Shown: piece by piece, positions 1 to 9,212 of the stretch
How the letters are laid out: the number at the start of each line of letters is the position of its first letter
Position numbering within the stretch: position 1 is the first letter of the stretch
DNA from: Pseudarthrobacter sp. BIM B-2242
GTDB taxonomy: Bacteria; Actinomycetota; Actinomycetes; Actinomycetales; Micrococcaceae
DNA length: 64,000 nt
Reading direction: 5' to 3'
NCBI RefSeq assembly: GCF_014764445.1
Contig: NZ_CP061721.1
Coordinates: 1,054,001-1,118,000 of the forward strand
Program-made: the position numbers and the translations under genes
Notes under the pieces: generated by a model
Seen by the model: only the letters and a program-made list of their open reading frames with translations
What the model was told of the DNA's origin: nothing
Database searches by the model: none

Positions 1-596
1 GTCAGCTCGCTGCCCTCCGTATAGTCAGGGTCGACGTCGGCGCTCACCTGAAGCAGCCCCGCCGGTTCGGTGTTGCTCAGTGCCTTGAGGCGAGCGTGCT
101 CCGCTTCGGGCAGCGAGGCGATATGTGCCTGGATATGCGGATTCACGCCGTGGTAAATGAGCGGCACGCGGGCCGCGTGGCCCACGAGCCGGAAGGCCGG
201 TTGGTCTGCAATGCGGGTATCCATGGTGGTTTTCCCTTCTATGGTCAGGCGGAACCTGAGCTGCGGTTGCGTGCGAAGGGGGCCGCCGTCCCGGCGGGCG
301 TCGCCGGGGCTGATGCCGTGCACCGCCCGGAAAGCCCTGGCGAATGCCTCGGTGGAGCCATAGCCGAAGCGCACCGCAGTCCCCAACAGGTCGCCACCCC
401 CGATGACATCGGCGGCGGCGACGGTCATGCGGCGCCGCCGGATGTACTCGGACAGCGGCATGCCGGCCAGTGACGAGAACATCCGGCGAACGTGATACTC
501 CGTTGTGCCGAGTTCGCCCGTCAGTCCGGCGACGTCAATCTCCCCGGTGAGGTGCTCCTCGATAAAATCGATGACCCGGTTCAGCACTGCAATCAC
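1..596 (-). CDS. AraC-family regulator with GyrI-like domain (3' end cut by window)
   Basis: Transcription factor, C-terminus missing at the window edge. The first ~100 residues form an AraC-type double helix-turn-helix (EYHVRRMFSSLAGMPLSEYI, then GYGSTEAFARAFRAVHGISP). A linker leads into a segment (AFRLVGHAARVPL) typical of the GyrI-like effector-binding domain that many such regulators carry C-terminally. I chose the GTG at 594-596 because AAGGAGG lies 5 nt upstream; an in-frame ATG at 612-614 would place that Shine-Dalgarno inside the gene. It is divergent from the dehydrogenase at 831 and may control it, which is inference from position only. Confidence 0.85.
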   Translation of the reverse strand, partial: MIAVLNRVIDFIEEHLTGEIDVAGLTGELGTTEYHVRRMFSSLAGMPLSEYIRRRRMTVAAADVIGGGDLLGTAVRFGYGSTEAFARAFRAVHGISPGDARRDGGPLRTQPQLRFRLTIEGKTTMDTRIADQPAFRLVGHAARVPLIYHGVNPHIQAHIASLPEAEHARLKALSNTEPAGLLQVSADVDPDYTEGSEL

Positions 597-830
597 GGCT
601 TCCTCCTTCTGCATCAAGCCTGCTGCACCGACACAAGCCCGCACCCAACTATTGCGGTCCGATTCGGTCGCGGTCGGTTCCGGCGCGGGGAAGCGCCCGG
701 GACGGCACCGACCAAAGGTCCCTACCGAACTTCCGGAGCCGGTGCGAGGATGTTCGGATGCGGGCCGGCCGCCGCTGAGGGCCCGGACCCCTTCGAGGCA
801 ATGTATGTTCACCCACTGGAAGGATCCATC

Positions 831-1886
831 ATGAAGGCAGCACGTTTCCATGGCCGCGGGGACGTCCGGATCGAGGACATCCCGGAGCCGGATCTCCGCG
901 CCGAGACCGTCAAGATCGACGTCGCCTGGTGCGGCATCTGCGGAACCGACCTGCACGAGTACCTCGAGGGTCCCATCTTCGTCCCCGCACCGGGACATCC
1001 GCACCCGCTTTCGGGGGAGGAGGCTCCGGTGACGCTGGGACACGAATTTTCCGGAACCATTTCTGAAGTCGGCGATGGGGTGAGCGGCCTCGCGAAGGGG
1101 GACAACGTCGTCGTCGAACCCTATTTTGTCTGCGACGAATGCGAGTCCTGCCGGTCGGGCAACTACCACCTCTGCCGCAAGCTGGGCTTCATCGGTTTGG
1201 CAGGCGGCGGGGGAGGCCTGAGCGAGAAGATCGTGGTGGACGCCCGGTGGGTCCACCCCATCGGGGACATCCCGCTGGATGAGGCGGCCCTGATCGAGCC
1301 GCTGTCCGTGGCGCACCACGCCGTGGCCCGGAGCGGCGCGAAGGCCGGCGACGTTGCCCTGGTGGGCGGGTCCGGGCCCATCGGGCTGCTCACCGCCGCC
1401 GTCCTCAAAGGCATGGGCGTGACCACCATCATCAGCGAGCTGACCACGGCGCGGAAGGAGAAAGCCATCTCCAGCGGGGTGGCCGACCACGTGCTTGACC
1501 CCACCCAGGAGGACGTTCCGGCCCGGGTGCTGGAACTCACCGGCGGCACCGGCGCGGACGTCGCGTTTGAATGCGCGGGGGTGAACGCGGTGCTGGACAC
1601 AATGCTCGACGCCGTCCGGCCGGGGGCCGTTGTTGTCAACGTCTCCATCTGGAGTGCTCCGGCCACCGTGGACATGCAGAAGCTGGTGCTGAAGGAGATC
1701 GACCTCCGCGGCACCATCGCCTACGTCCGCGACCACCCGGCCGTGATCAAAATGGTGCAGGAGGGCAAAGTGGACCTGAAGCCGTTCATCACCGGCAGGA
1801 TCGCCTTGGACGACCTGGTGGAGCAGGGCTTCGACACCCTGATCAACCACAAGGACACCGCCGTGAAGGTGCTGGTTCATCCCTAG
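831..1886 (+). CDS. Zinc-dependent alcohol dehydrogenase, (R,R)-butanediol dehydrogenase-like
   Basis: Medium-chain NAD(P)-dependent dehydrogenase of 351 aa, cytoplasmic, probably interconverting acetoin and 2,3-butanediol or a similar secondary alcohol. Catalytic zinc ligands are visible as C37 (CGICGTDLHEY) and H71-E72 (GHEFSG). The structural zinc lobe has Cys 101, 104, 107 and 115. A Rossmann motif VGGSGPIGLL follows. The open frame extends far upstream, but the ATG at 831 is preceded by GGAAGG at a good distance and begins the family's usual N-terminus MKAARFHG. The family assignment is firm. The exact substrate is inferred from the butanediol-type insert EYLEGPIFVP and HPHPLSGEEAP. Confidence 0.88.
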   Translation: MKAARFHGRGDVRIEDIPEPDLRAETVKIDVAWCGICGTDLHEYLEGPIFVPAPGHPHPLSGEEAPVTLGHEFSGTISEVGDGVSGLAKGDNVVVEPYFVCDECESCRSGNYHLCRKLGFIGLAGGGGGLSEKIVVDARWVHPIGDIPLDEAALIEPLSVAHHAVARSGAKAGDVALVGGSGPIGLLTAAVLKGMGVTTIISELTTARKEKAISSGVADHVLDPTQEDVPARVLELTGGTGADVAFECAGVNAVLDTMLDAVRPGAVVVNVSIWSAPATVDMQKLVLKEIDLRGTIAYVRDHPAVIKMVQEGKVDLKPFITGRIALDDLVEQGFDTLINHKDTAVKVLVHP

Positions 1887-1919
1887 CCGCCGCGCCGGGT
1901 TCGCCGCCGCGCCGGGCTC
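1886..1919 (+). repeat. 17-bp tandem duplication after the dehydrogenase stop
   Basis: Two adjacent 17-bp units (1886-1902 and 1903-1919) differ at one base. They are non-coding and start at the last base of the dehydrogenase stop codon. Probably replication slippage; no function is suggested. Confidence 0.7.
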
Positions 1920-1978
1920 GCCGAAGTGATAGCGCACTGGCCCTGTTCAGCGGGCCCGGCGTCAACCAAGATTGCCGA

Positions 1979-3256
1979 ATGAGAAAACTTCTTACAGCGG
2001 GATTCGCGGCGGCAATGATGGCGTGCGGCGGAATCACGGTGGCGGCACCCGGCACCGCAGCGCCCCAGGGTTCACACGTCGCGGGGCAGATCCTCGTCAA
2101 GTTCCGCGACGACCGCGCGGCCGCTGGCGTCCTTCGCCAGCACGGCCTCAGCGACGGCCCGGGCGTCGGCAGCACGGGTGCCCGGCTGATCAACGTTCCG
2201 GCCGGCAAGGAGCTTCAGCTGATCAGCGCCCTCAGCCGGAATCCCGCCGTCGAATACGCCGAGCCGGACGAGGTTGTCACGGCCACCACCGATGACCCCT
2301 TTTTTGACCGTCAGTACGCCCTGCACAACGATGGCTTGTCCTTCAAGAGCACCGGGGGGACGGTGACCGTCACCGGCGGCGATGCCGGTGATGACGTGGA
2401 TGCTGTCGAAGCGTGGGCCGTCACCAGGGGCGGCAGCACCAGGGTTGCCATCATCGATTCAGGGGTGGCAATTGACCACGAGGACATCTCGCAGAAGGTG
2501 GTTGCCCGGGCCAATTTCAGCGACACGGTAATCCGGGAAGGCAATCCGGACGACAACGAGAAATACGACAAATACGGCCACGGCACCCACGTGGCCGGCA
2601 TCGTGGCGGCCGAGCACAACACCGTGGGCGTCGCCGGAGTGTGCCCGGAATGCACCATCCTGGACGCGAAAGTGCTCAACGACACCGGGTCAGGCTCCAC
2701 CTCGCGGATCGTCAACGGCATCGACTGGGCCGTCGACAACGGCGCCAAAGTCATCAACATGAGCCTGGGCCAGCGCGTTTCCAACCGGACGCTCGAAGCC
2801 GCCGTCAACAACGCCTGGAATGCCGGGGTGGTGATCGTGGCCGCAGCCGGCAACGGCGGCACCCAGGCCAAGGTCTACCCGGGCGCCTACGCCAACGTGA
2901 TTGCCGTGGCCGCAACCGACAATAAGGACAACAAAGCCTCCTTCTCAACCTACGGAAAGTGGGTGGATGTCGCGGCGCCGGGCGTCAACGTGTACTCCAC
3001 CTTCCCGTTCCACACCTCCGTCCTGGGAAGTCAGAACAAGCGCGCACCGGGCTACGACGTCGAAAGCGGCACGTCGATGGCGTCCCCGATCGTGGCTGCC
3101 GTTGCTGCGCTTGCCTGGAGCGCGGATGCCGACGCCACCAACGGGACGGTCCGGAAAAAGGTCGAAGAAACCGCTAAGGACATCGGCGGCAACGGCACCA
3201 ACTGGGTGCACGGCCGTGTGAACGCGCACGACGCCGTTAAGCCGTCGGTGCCCTGA
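1979..3256 (+). CDS. Secreted subtilisin-like serine protease (S8, thermitase/fervidolysin type)
   Basis: Exported endopeptidase of 425 aa. Residues 1-28 form a signal peptide (MRKLL, hydrophobic stretch, GTAAPQ). An I9/fervidolysin-like propeptide follows at about 34-100 (QILVKFRDD to VEYAEPDE). The S8 catalytic domain has D160 (VAIIDSGVAIDHED), H201 (GHGTHVAGI), oxyanion N292 (AAAGNGG) and nucleophile S366 (SGTSMASP). All catalytic residues are present, so activity is expected. The start is the ATG at 1979, where the signal peptide begins; the frame is open 136 codons further upstream but that overlaps the dehydrogenase. It is monocistronic in appearance. Confidence 0.92.
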   Translation: MRKLLTAGFAAAMMACGGITVAAPGTAAPQGSHVAGQILVKFRDDRAAAGVLRQHGLSDGPGVGSTGARLINVPAGKELQLISALSRNPAVEYAEPDEVVTATTDDPFFDRQYALHNDGLSFKSTGGTVTVTGGDAGDDVDAVEAWAVTRGGSTRVAIIDSGVAIDHEDISQKVVARANFSDTVIREGNPDDNEKYDKYGHGTHVAGIVAAEHNTVGVAGVCPECTILDAKVLNDTGSGSTSRIVNGIDWAVDNGAKVINMSLGQRVSNRTLEAAVNNAWNAGVVIVAAAGNGGTQAKVYPGAYANVIAVAATDNKDNKASFSTYGKWVDVAAPGVNVYSTFPFHTSVLGSQNKRAPGYDVESGTSMASPIVAAVAALAWSADADATNGTVRKKVEETAKDIGGNGTNWVHGRVNAHDAVKPSVP

Positions 3257-3337
3257 CAAGCCGGGAGTTCGTGGTCGGCGACGTCCGGGTTCCGGGCTGA
3301 CTAAGGGCTCACTTCCGCGGCATGGCAGCATGGGCGG

Positions 3338-4012
3338 ATGAGTGAACTACACCCGGCGGCGGCACGGACCCTTGTGCTGCGCTCGCTGGCCTCGGAGTTG
3401 CTGTCCGAAGGGACCGGACGACGCCTCATTGCCGTCGATGGTGTGGACGGCAGCGGCAAATCCACGTTTGCCAATGACCTGGCGGCAGTCATCCAGGAGG
3501 CGCCTGTCATCGTCATTCACGCTGACGACTTCCTGAACCTCCGGGCTGTCCGGCACAGGCGGGGGCGGGATTCGCCGGAAGGATTCTGGCTGGATACGTA
3601 TGACTACGAGGCCCTGCACCGTGACGTCCTTGTTCCGCTGGGACGGGGAGGCAACGGCTGCTACCGGCCTGCTGCCACCAACCATCGGCAGAATGTGAGG
3701 CTGCTCCAATCACCACAGGACGCCGTGGTGATTGTCGAGGGCATGTTCCTGCACCGCGACGGACTGGCGGAACAGTGGGACTTCTCGTGTTTCCTCGACG
3801 TGCCGTTTACGGAGACGGCGCGGCGCATAGCTGTCCGCGACGGCAGCCACCCCGATCCGGGCCATGAGTCAATGCGCAGGTACGTCGGCGGCCAGCGCCT
3901 CTATTTCGAGACTGCCCAACCGTGGCAACGCGCAACCCGCGTCGTCGACAACACCCGGCCTGCGATGCCCCGCATTCTGTCGGCCGGCGAAGCCGATGAC
4001 CGGCACCGCTGA
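3338..4012 (+). CDS. Uridine kinase-like P-loop nucleoside/phosphoribulokinase-family protein
   Basis: Soluble ATP-dependent kinase-like protein of 224 aa. The Walker A loop is GVDGSGKST at about 35-43. An acidic HADDF motif follows at about 61-65 and the strand VVIVEGMFLH at about 129-138, the arrangement of the uridine kinase/PRK superfamily. RRIAVRD near 175 looks like the LID region. The substrate cannot be read from sequence, and many actinobacterial proteins of this type are annotated only as uridine kinase. It converges with the DUF4386 gene, with 6 bp between the stops. Confidence 0.75.
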   Translation: MSELHPAAARTLVLRSLASELLSEGTGRRLIAVDGVDGSGKSTFANDLAAVIQEAPVIVIHADDFLNLRAVRHRRGRDSPEGFWLDTYDYEALHRDVLVPLGRGGNGCYRPAATNHRQNVRLLQSPQDAVVIVEGMFLHRDGLAEQWDFSCFLDVPFTETARRIAVRDGSHPDPGHESMRRYVGGQRLYFETAQPWQRATRVVDNTRPAMPRILSAGEADDRHR

Positions 4013-4018
4013 GCCCCG

Positions 4019-4816
4019 CTACCGCGCGGACGAGAACGTGCCTGACGGCCCCGGTGACCTGTCCGACGCAGCGGGGGAGCCGGCGTCGGCCGCTTTTGCG
4101 CGGCGGGCGGAACGGATCAGGACGCAGACGCCCAGGGCGGCCACCCACAATCCCCAGCCGGTGCTGCCGAGGAGTCCGGCCAGGTCCCACACCGGGAACC
4201 CGGGAACGGCGGTGGCCAGGATGTCGCCCTGGTTCAGCAGGTAGAGGATGCTGACAAGGATCCCCACTGCGCCGAGCCAGCGGGGGAGGACCGCGCTGCG
4301 GAGGATGATCACGCTGAGGGCCACCGACCAGCCGATGACCAACAGTTGGCCCAGATGCTCTCCCAGCAGCGCTCCACCGAACTGGTGCTGTGCCGTCCAG
4401 GCCGCGTCCACCGCAGCCTTGGTGGTGGCATCCCCTGTGACGTAGGACGCGGCAAGGGGCGGCACCACGAACACCCAGCGGAGGAACCCGATCAGGGACA
4501 GGACCACCGACGCGGCGCCCGCATACGTGGCAACCCGCAAGGCCTGGTGGTCGCGGAGGCCCAGTGCTGCGGGCAGCAGCAGGATCGGAACGGCAAGCAG
4601 CCCGTAGGTCCACGCCGTGGCGAACCACGTCCAGACCAGCCCCGGCCCGCCGGCATCGAATTCAGGCAGCACAACACTGGCCGGTTCACGCAGGATGTCG
4701 GGCCAGTCGAAGATCACCGACAGGACGGTGGCGGCTGCGGCGAACGCGAGGGCGCTCACCACGAACAAGACGCCGGCCGCCCGAAGGCTTTTCTTTTGCG
4801 GTTCAGTGGGTGCCAT
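4019..4816 (-). CDS. DUF4386-like multipass membrane protein
   Basis: Integral membrane protein of 265 aa with about seven hydrophobic helices (for example at 15-35, 62-85, 90-115 and 160-180). The C-terminal tail is charged and low in complexity. It resembles the DUF4386 family, whose function is unknown. The start is the ATG at 4814-4816, directly downstream of the operator palindrome; the open frame running back through the TetR gene is a shadow. It is divergent from the TetR gene at 4913 and is the likely target of that repressor. Confidence 0.75.
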   Translation of the reverse strand: MAPTEPQKKSLRAAGVLFVVSALAFAAAATVLSVIFDWPDILREPASVVLPEFDAGGPGLVWTWFATAWTYGLLAVPILLLPAALGLRDHQALRVATYAGAASVVLSLIGFLRWVFVVPPLAASYVTGDATTKAAVDAAWTAQHQFGGALLGEHLGQLLVIGWSVALSVIILRSAVLPRWLGAVGILVSILYLLNQGDILATAVPGFPVWDLAGLLGSTGWGLWVAALGVCVLIRSARRAKAADAGSPAASDRSPGPSGTFSSAR

Positions 4817-4837
4817 GGGGTCCGACCTTTGCGAATG

Positions 4838-4870
4838 TTGTACGGTGTACAGATACTGTACGATGTACAA
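4838..4870. promoter_or_regulatory. Palindromic operator between TetR and DUF4386 genes
   Basis: A 33-bp inverted repeat: arm TTGTACGGTGTACAG at 4838-4852, 3-bp spacer, arm CTGTACGATGTACAA at 4856-4870, with 12 of 15 arm positions complementary. Each arm itself contains two GTAC cores. It lies 22 bp upstream of the DUF4386 start and 43 bp upstream of the TetR start, the classic place for autorepression plus control of a divergent target. Confidence 0.8.
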
Positions 4871-4912
4871 AGATTGGACCCGCACGCCGCACTTGTCAAG
4901 AGAGGACTGCCG

Positions 4913-5608
4913 ATGACGCCAGCAGCCAGGACGTCCAGGCCCGGACCCCGCCGCACCCTGACGGAGGAAGAAATCCTGGAGGCCGCACTGACCCTGCTGG
5001 ACGAGGGCGGCATCAAGGCGGCGTCCATCCGGGGGATTGCAGCACGCGTCGGTGTGGCCCCGAATGCGGTCTACACATATTTCCCCGACAAGGCGGCGGT
5101 GGTCCAGGCGATCGTTGAGCACCTGCTCGGACTGGTGGACCATGCGGTCTTCGCCGACACGGACATGCCCTGGCGCCAGCGGATCGAAGCCCTCGCCCTG
5201 GAGCTGCGGGAACGGCTCACCGCGCATCCGGGGGCAGTCAATCTGATGATTGGCGGGCCCATGGACGGGCCCCACGCGCTCACTCTGAACGAACGCCTCA
5301 TGGGTGTCCTCGTGGAGGCCGGACTCACGCCGGAAGAGGCTGCAAGGGCGGCCTACCTGCTGATCGTCTACGTCTTCGGCTCGATAGCCCTGGACGTTGC
5401 GGAGTCCGGAGGGACTCACTCGTTGCCCCCGGAGGCCGAGCGGATCAGCGCTCGCCAGGCTGGCTTTGCCGCCATCCCGGCCGACACCCACCCGCTATCC
5501 GCGGCGGCCGCGGGCGTCATGGCCGGCTACATCTCCACAGACCAATACCTTTGGGGACTGCGCCGGGTGCTCGACGGCATCGCTGCCGGCGCCGGCGACG
5601 GGCGCTGA
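4913..5608 (+). CDS. TetR-family repressor
   Basis: DNA-binding repressor of 231 aa. The TetR_N helix-turn-helix is at about 18-65 (EEILEAALTLLDEGG, then VAPNAVYTYFPDKAAVVQAI). The C-terminal ligand-binding domain resembles tetracycline-repressor-like C domains. The start is the ATG at 4913 with AGAGGA upstream. The palindrome at 4838-4870 in the divergent promoter is its probable operator, and the membrane protein at 4019-4816 its probable target. The inducer is unknown. Confidence 0.88.
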   Translation: MTPAARTSRPGPRRTLTEEEILEAALTLLDEGGIKAASIRGIAARVGVAPNAVYTYFPDKAAVVQAIVEHLLGLVDHAVFADTDMPWRQRIEALALELRERLTAHPGAVNLMIGGPMDGPHALTLNERLMGVLVEAGLTPEEAARAAYLLIVYVFGSIALDVAESGGTHSLPPEAERISARQAGFAAIPADTHPLSAAAAGVMAGYISTDQYLWGLRRVLDGIAAGAGDGR

Positions 5609-5609
5609 A

Positions 5610-5643
5610 GCGCCGCCGTCGTAATTAATGACGACGACGGCGC
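5610..5643. terminator. Bidirectional hairpin terminator
   Basis: Arms GCGCCGCCGTCGT (5610-5622) and ACGACGACGGCGC (5631-5643) pair with one mismatch around an 8-base loop. It lies between the convergent TetR and permease genes. There is no U-tract, as is common in high-GC actinobacteria. Confidence 0.7.
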
Positions 5644-5666
5644 TCCCGCCCCCGGGCAGCCCGGTA

Positions 5667-7166
5667 TCAGCTGGGTGATGGCACCTTTTCCAGGTCCTGG
5701 GCATCATTATCTGAATCGTTGGCCAAGGCGACTGCAGCTGCTGCCGCTTCCTTCTCCGAGCGCCCCGACTCCCGTTGGGAATAGAACCAGATGGGAATGT
5801 AGAGGGAGAGGACGAGGAAGCCGAGCCAGGTTGAGGTCCAGCCAATCTCCTGGCTGTTCAGGTAGACCACGCCGATCAGGCACAGCGGCAGGTTGAACAG
5901 GCCGAAGATCATGGCCACATGCTTCCAGCCCTTGGGTGCATTGAAGGGCCGTTCCAGGTTTTTGAAGGCGGGGTGCTTTTTGGCCCTGACGTAGGCGAAC
6001 AGGCTGATGCCGTTGGCACAGGTGTAGCCAATGGCCGCGGCCGCAAGAATTGCCGGCATCGATCCCAGGGAAATCAGGACCATGTTGAACGCGGCGGTGA
6101 CGAACATGGCAACAAAGGGCGTTCCATGGCGGTTCGTTTTACCGAAAACACGGGGCAGGTTTCCTTCCGTCGTCATGGAGTGCATGGCGCGGGAGGAGCC
6201 CAGGTAGGCCGTCTGGATGATCAGGACCATGGCGGCGATCAGCATGATGATGGTGATGACGGAGCCGGCCTGGCCAAAGACGGCCTGGGCCACGGGGATC
6301 AGGGGCGAGACAGGCTCCGCCATCACACCCTCAACACCCAGCACGCCGATGACTGCTGCTTGAACCAGTACGTAGGAGAGGAAGCAGACGACGCCGCAGG
6401 CAAACAGGGCTTTCGGGACATCCTTGGACGGGTTTTTGTATTCCGGAGCGTAAATGGCTGCCGTTTCCCAGCCGCAGGCACTCCACTGCGCAATCGCAAA
6501 GATGCCGAAGAGAATCAGGATGTGGTGCATGTCCCAGGTCCAGTCGGTGGGCCACCAGTTGCCGGTGATGTTAGCCAGGTCAACGTGTCCGGTAGCGAAA
6601 GGTGCCACGGTGAGGATAACCAGCGGGATCAAGGAAACAGCCGCCAGGACATAACCCAGGATGGCGCCGTCCTTGAGGCCGAACCAGTTAACAATGGACA
6701 GGCCCGTAAAGATCACCAGACCGGAGATCAACGTCAGCTGATATTCGGTGAAGGTCTCGGCCAGCACCGGAAACAGTCCATGCAGGTAACCGCCCACCAG
6801 GATGGCGAAGATTGCCAGGACCGGGTTCCAAGCGAACCAGTAGCTCCAGGCGGAGAAGCCGCCGATTAGTTTGCCCTTGTCGTACTTACCCTTGTAGTTC
6901 TCGGTACGGAACACGTGCTGGGCGAAGCCTGGCAGGCCGCTGGCCTTGGGGAACGTGGTGGCCAGCTCTGCATAGGCGGCGTTCTGGATGAACCCCTGGA
7001 TGACCGACAGGCCCCAGATGAGGATTGCTGCGGCAGCCATATACATCGGCAGATAGCCCAGGGACGGAAGGATCAACAAGGGCACGCCCAGGGCAATTGC
7101 CAAGCCCTGTTTCCAGTTGATCGACCTTTCCAGGTGACCAACACCATTTGATATATCTTTGCTCAT
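5667..7166 (-). CDS. APC-superfamily amino acid/amine permease
   Basis: Cytoplasmic-membrane transporter of 499 aa with about 12 helices. The N-terminus (INWKQGLAIALGVPLLILPSLG) carries the substrate-contacting TM1 glycine-rich break of APC transporters. The size is normal for the family. The C-terminal tail is hydrophilic. It points the same way as the cupin at 9213-9620, and the ISL3 element now lies between them. The permease may therefore have been the downstream gene of that operon, supplying a nitrogenous substrate to the FMO cluster (inference). Confidence 0.85.
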   Translation of the reverse strand: MSKDISNGVGHLERSINWKQGLAIALGVPLLILPSLGYLPMYMAAAAILIWGLSVIQGFIQNAAYAELATTFPKASGLPGFAQHVFRTENYKGKYDKGKLIGGFSAWSYWFAWNPVLAIFAILVGGYLHGLFPVLAETFTEYQLTLISGLVIFTGLSIVNWFGLKDGAILGYVLAAVSLIPLVILTVAPFATGHVDLANITGNWWPTDWTWDMHHILILFGIFAIAQWSACGWETAAIYAPEYKNPSKDVPKALFACGVVCFLSYVLVQAAVIGVLGVEGVMAEPVSPLIPVAQAVFGQAGSVITIIMLIAAMVLIIQTAYLGSSRAMHSMTTEGNLPRVFGKTNRHGTPFVAMFVTAAFNMVLISLGSMPAILAAAAIGYTCANGISLFAYVRAKKHPAFKNLERPFNAPKGWKHVAMIFGLFNLPLCLIGVVYLNSQEIGWTSTWLGFLVLSLYIPIWFYSQRESGRSEKEAAAAAVALANDSDNDAQDLEKVPSPS

Positions 7167-7280
7167 AAGAGTCTCCTTAGACGACCTGACATCGCCCGTT
7201 CCTTTAGATCTAATTAGCTGGGATTTTGAATCTGTGGCGGTTTTAAGAATCTCGGCCGGGGATTTAGTAAGCCTGCTTTA

Positions 7281-8674
7281 CAGGCCCTTCGCATTTACGC
7301 ATGGTTGGTTTGTTTGATCCGGTAGTGCCGGTGGCCGCCGGCGGCGAGTAGGCATCTGAGCCGGTAGTTGGTGAAGTTGCGGAAGCCTCGGGCTATTCTG
7401 CGGGTGGTTTCGATGACTCCGTTGATTGCTTCGGTAGGCCCGTTGGAGGCGCCGTTCGTTTCGAAGTAGGCCAGGATCGCGGTTTTCCATTGTTTGAGTG
7501 TCCGGCCGAGGCGGGCGACTTCCGGGATTGGGCAGGACGGGAAGGACCCAATGACTTCATTCACGAGTTCCCTGCCCCGCTCCGGCCGGGCGTGATAGAT
7601 GTTGCGGAGCTTCTGGTAGCACTGCCATGCGAGGGTGACTTCGTCGTCGGGGTCTCCGGCATTGAGTTTCGCATCGAGCCGGGCGGACTGCTTGTCGGTC
7701 AGATGTTCGGCGCCGATCTGCAGGGTCCGGCGGATACCGTAGAGCGGGTCACCCTTGCGTCCGCGGTGGCCGAGAGTGTTCTGCTGGACCCGGCGGCGGA
7801 CTTCGTCGACCATGGCCGATCCGAGTTTCACGACGTGGAAGGCGTCCAGGACCGTGATGGCTTCGGGCAGTTCGTCGCGGATCGCGTTGGCGTAGCCGCG
7901 GAACGGATCCAGCGCGGCGGTCTTGATCCCGGCGGTGAACCCGGGGCCACGGTCTTTGAGCCAGTCGGCGTAGGCCTTCCCGGACCGGCCTGGAACCAAG
8001 TCAAGTAGCCGTGCGTGCACCACGCCGTTCTCGTCGCGGGTGTGGTCCACGATTCCGGTGACCATGCCGGATCCCGGCGGGCCGGTGTGTGACCAGACGT
8101 GCTCATCCACCCCGAGCGCGTCAACGCCGGCGAGCCGATCGGAGTTCCTGATGCGGCGGGTGGCTTCTGCTCTGATGGCGTCCCAGACGGTGTGCCAGGA
8201 GACCCCGAGCTGGTGGGCCAGGGCCGAGACCGAGGTATCGAACCGCTGCAGCGCGTCGGTCGCCCAGTGGGCGGCTCGGGCGGTGAGTTTCGCCCGCGGC
8301 CCGGCCAGCGGGTGTTCTTCACTGAATGTTGTTTTTGGGCAGTCCGGGTCCGGGCAGCGCCAAACACGTTTGGCCCACAGCAGCCGCACCGGCTGGCCGA
8401 AACAGGGAATGTCATGGAGCCGGACCTGGCGGCGTCCGTGGCCGACCGCGACGACGCCGCAGTCCGGGCAACCGGCGAGGTCCACATCGGTTTCGACGCC
8501 CAGTACGAGGCCAGTCCTGGTTGCCGTGACGGAGCTGACGTGGACGCCCTCGACACCGAGCAGCGCATCCGCGCGCATGCACCAGCGGCCAGCAGAACAA
8601 GACATAGAGTTATTCATGTCAGGGTCTCTTTTTGGTTTTGGTTGCTTGGTCGCTACCAATTCAAAGAGGCCCTG
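7281..8674 (-). mobile_element. ISL3-family insertion sequence (ends approximate)
   Basis: A single transposase gene nearly fills the element. The outer ends look like an imperfect inverted repeat: CAGGCCCTTCGCATT at the left and, read inward, CAGGGCCTCTTTGAATT at the right. Exact ends and an 8-bp target duplication could not be settled; a partial match CTTTAC occurs in both flanks (around 7276 and 8679). It separates the permease from the cupin/FMO cluster. Confidence 0.75.
7295..8617 (-). CDS. ISL3-family transposase
   Basis: DDE transposase of 440 aa, full length for the family. It has an N-terminal zinc-ribbon-like region (CPDCGVVAVGHG, then CPDPDCPK), a helix-turn-helix (LGVSWHTVWDAI), and a catalytic core with DALGVDEHVW, VLDAFHVVKL and NGPTEAINGVIE supplying D, D and E. 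The frame is open back to a TTG at 8659, but the ATG at 8615-8617 is the likely start. No frameshift or stop is seen, so the element may still be active. Confidence 0.92.
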   Translation of the reverse strand: MNNSMSCSAGRWCMRADALLGVEGVHVSSVTATRTGLVLGVETDVDLAGCPDCGVVAVGHGRRQVRLHDIPCFGQPVRLLWAKRVWRCPDPDCPKTTFSEEHPLAGPRAKLTARAAHWATDALQRFDTSVSALAHQLGVSWHTVWDAIRAEATRRIRNSDRLAGVDALGVDEHVWSHTGPPGSGMVTGIVDHTRDENGVVHARLLDLVPGRSGKAYADWLKDRGPGFTAGIKTAALDPFRGYANAIRDELPEAITVLDAFHVVKLGSAMVDEVRRRVQQNTLGHRGRKGDPLYGIRRTLQIGAEHLTDKQSARLDAKLNAGDPDDEVTLAWQCYQKLRNIYHARPERGRELVNEVIGSFPSCPIPEVARLGRTLKQWKTAILAYFETNGASNGPTEAINGVIETTRRIARGFRNFTNYRLRCLLAAGGHRHYRIKQTNHA

Positions 8675-9212
8675 ACCTCTTTACTGCCGCACCACGCCGC
8701 ACCACATCGCACCGCAGAATACCTACGCGATGGCGCCATCCTCAGACTGCGCATCCATGCTTATCTGCGAAGGCCCGCTTTACATGCAGGTTTCACTGCG
8801 CCATGCAGGCCACTCCGCGCTGTTTCCGCGATATCCGGAAATCCGAAGCATGCTTTGGACATTGGGCGGCCGGGTGTTCGGCTTTGCAAACTTTTATGGC
8901 GCGGATAAAGATGCAACGGCGATTTGCAGTTGCACAGTATTGCCGGCGAATCCTCATTCGGAGGGATGGATGAAGCGCATTGACCCCGGGGCAGAAAGGT
9001 TTTCCGAAGCCGGGGGTAGTACCGGGATCAATCCTGCAGACTCAAGATGTTTTCTGTCGCAGAAATGGACGGCCGTTGGTCAGCCTGGGGAAACGTTGCT
9101 GCCCGGCAGGATGGGGGACGCCTTAGCCGGCAGAGCCGCTCCGCACGGAGGGCCTGCCCGCCGAGGGGTGGTGCCGGCGCCGGGTCTGGTGCCAGCGCGA
9201 AGGAATCTGTCG
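8675..9212. other. Stretch without a supported gene
   Basis: 538 bp between the ISL3 element and the convergent end of the first cupin gene. Six-frame reading gives only low-complexity or shadow frames with no recognisable motif. It could be sequence downstream of the cupin operon displaced by the IS insertion. Confidence 0.5.
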
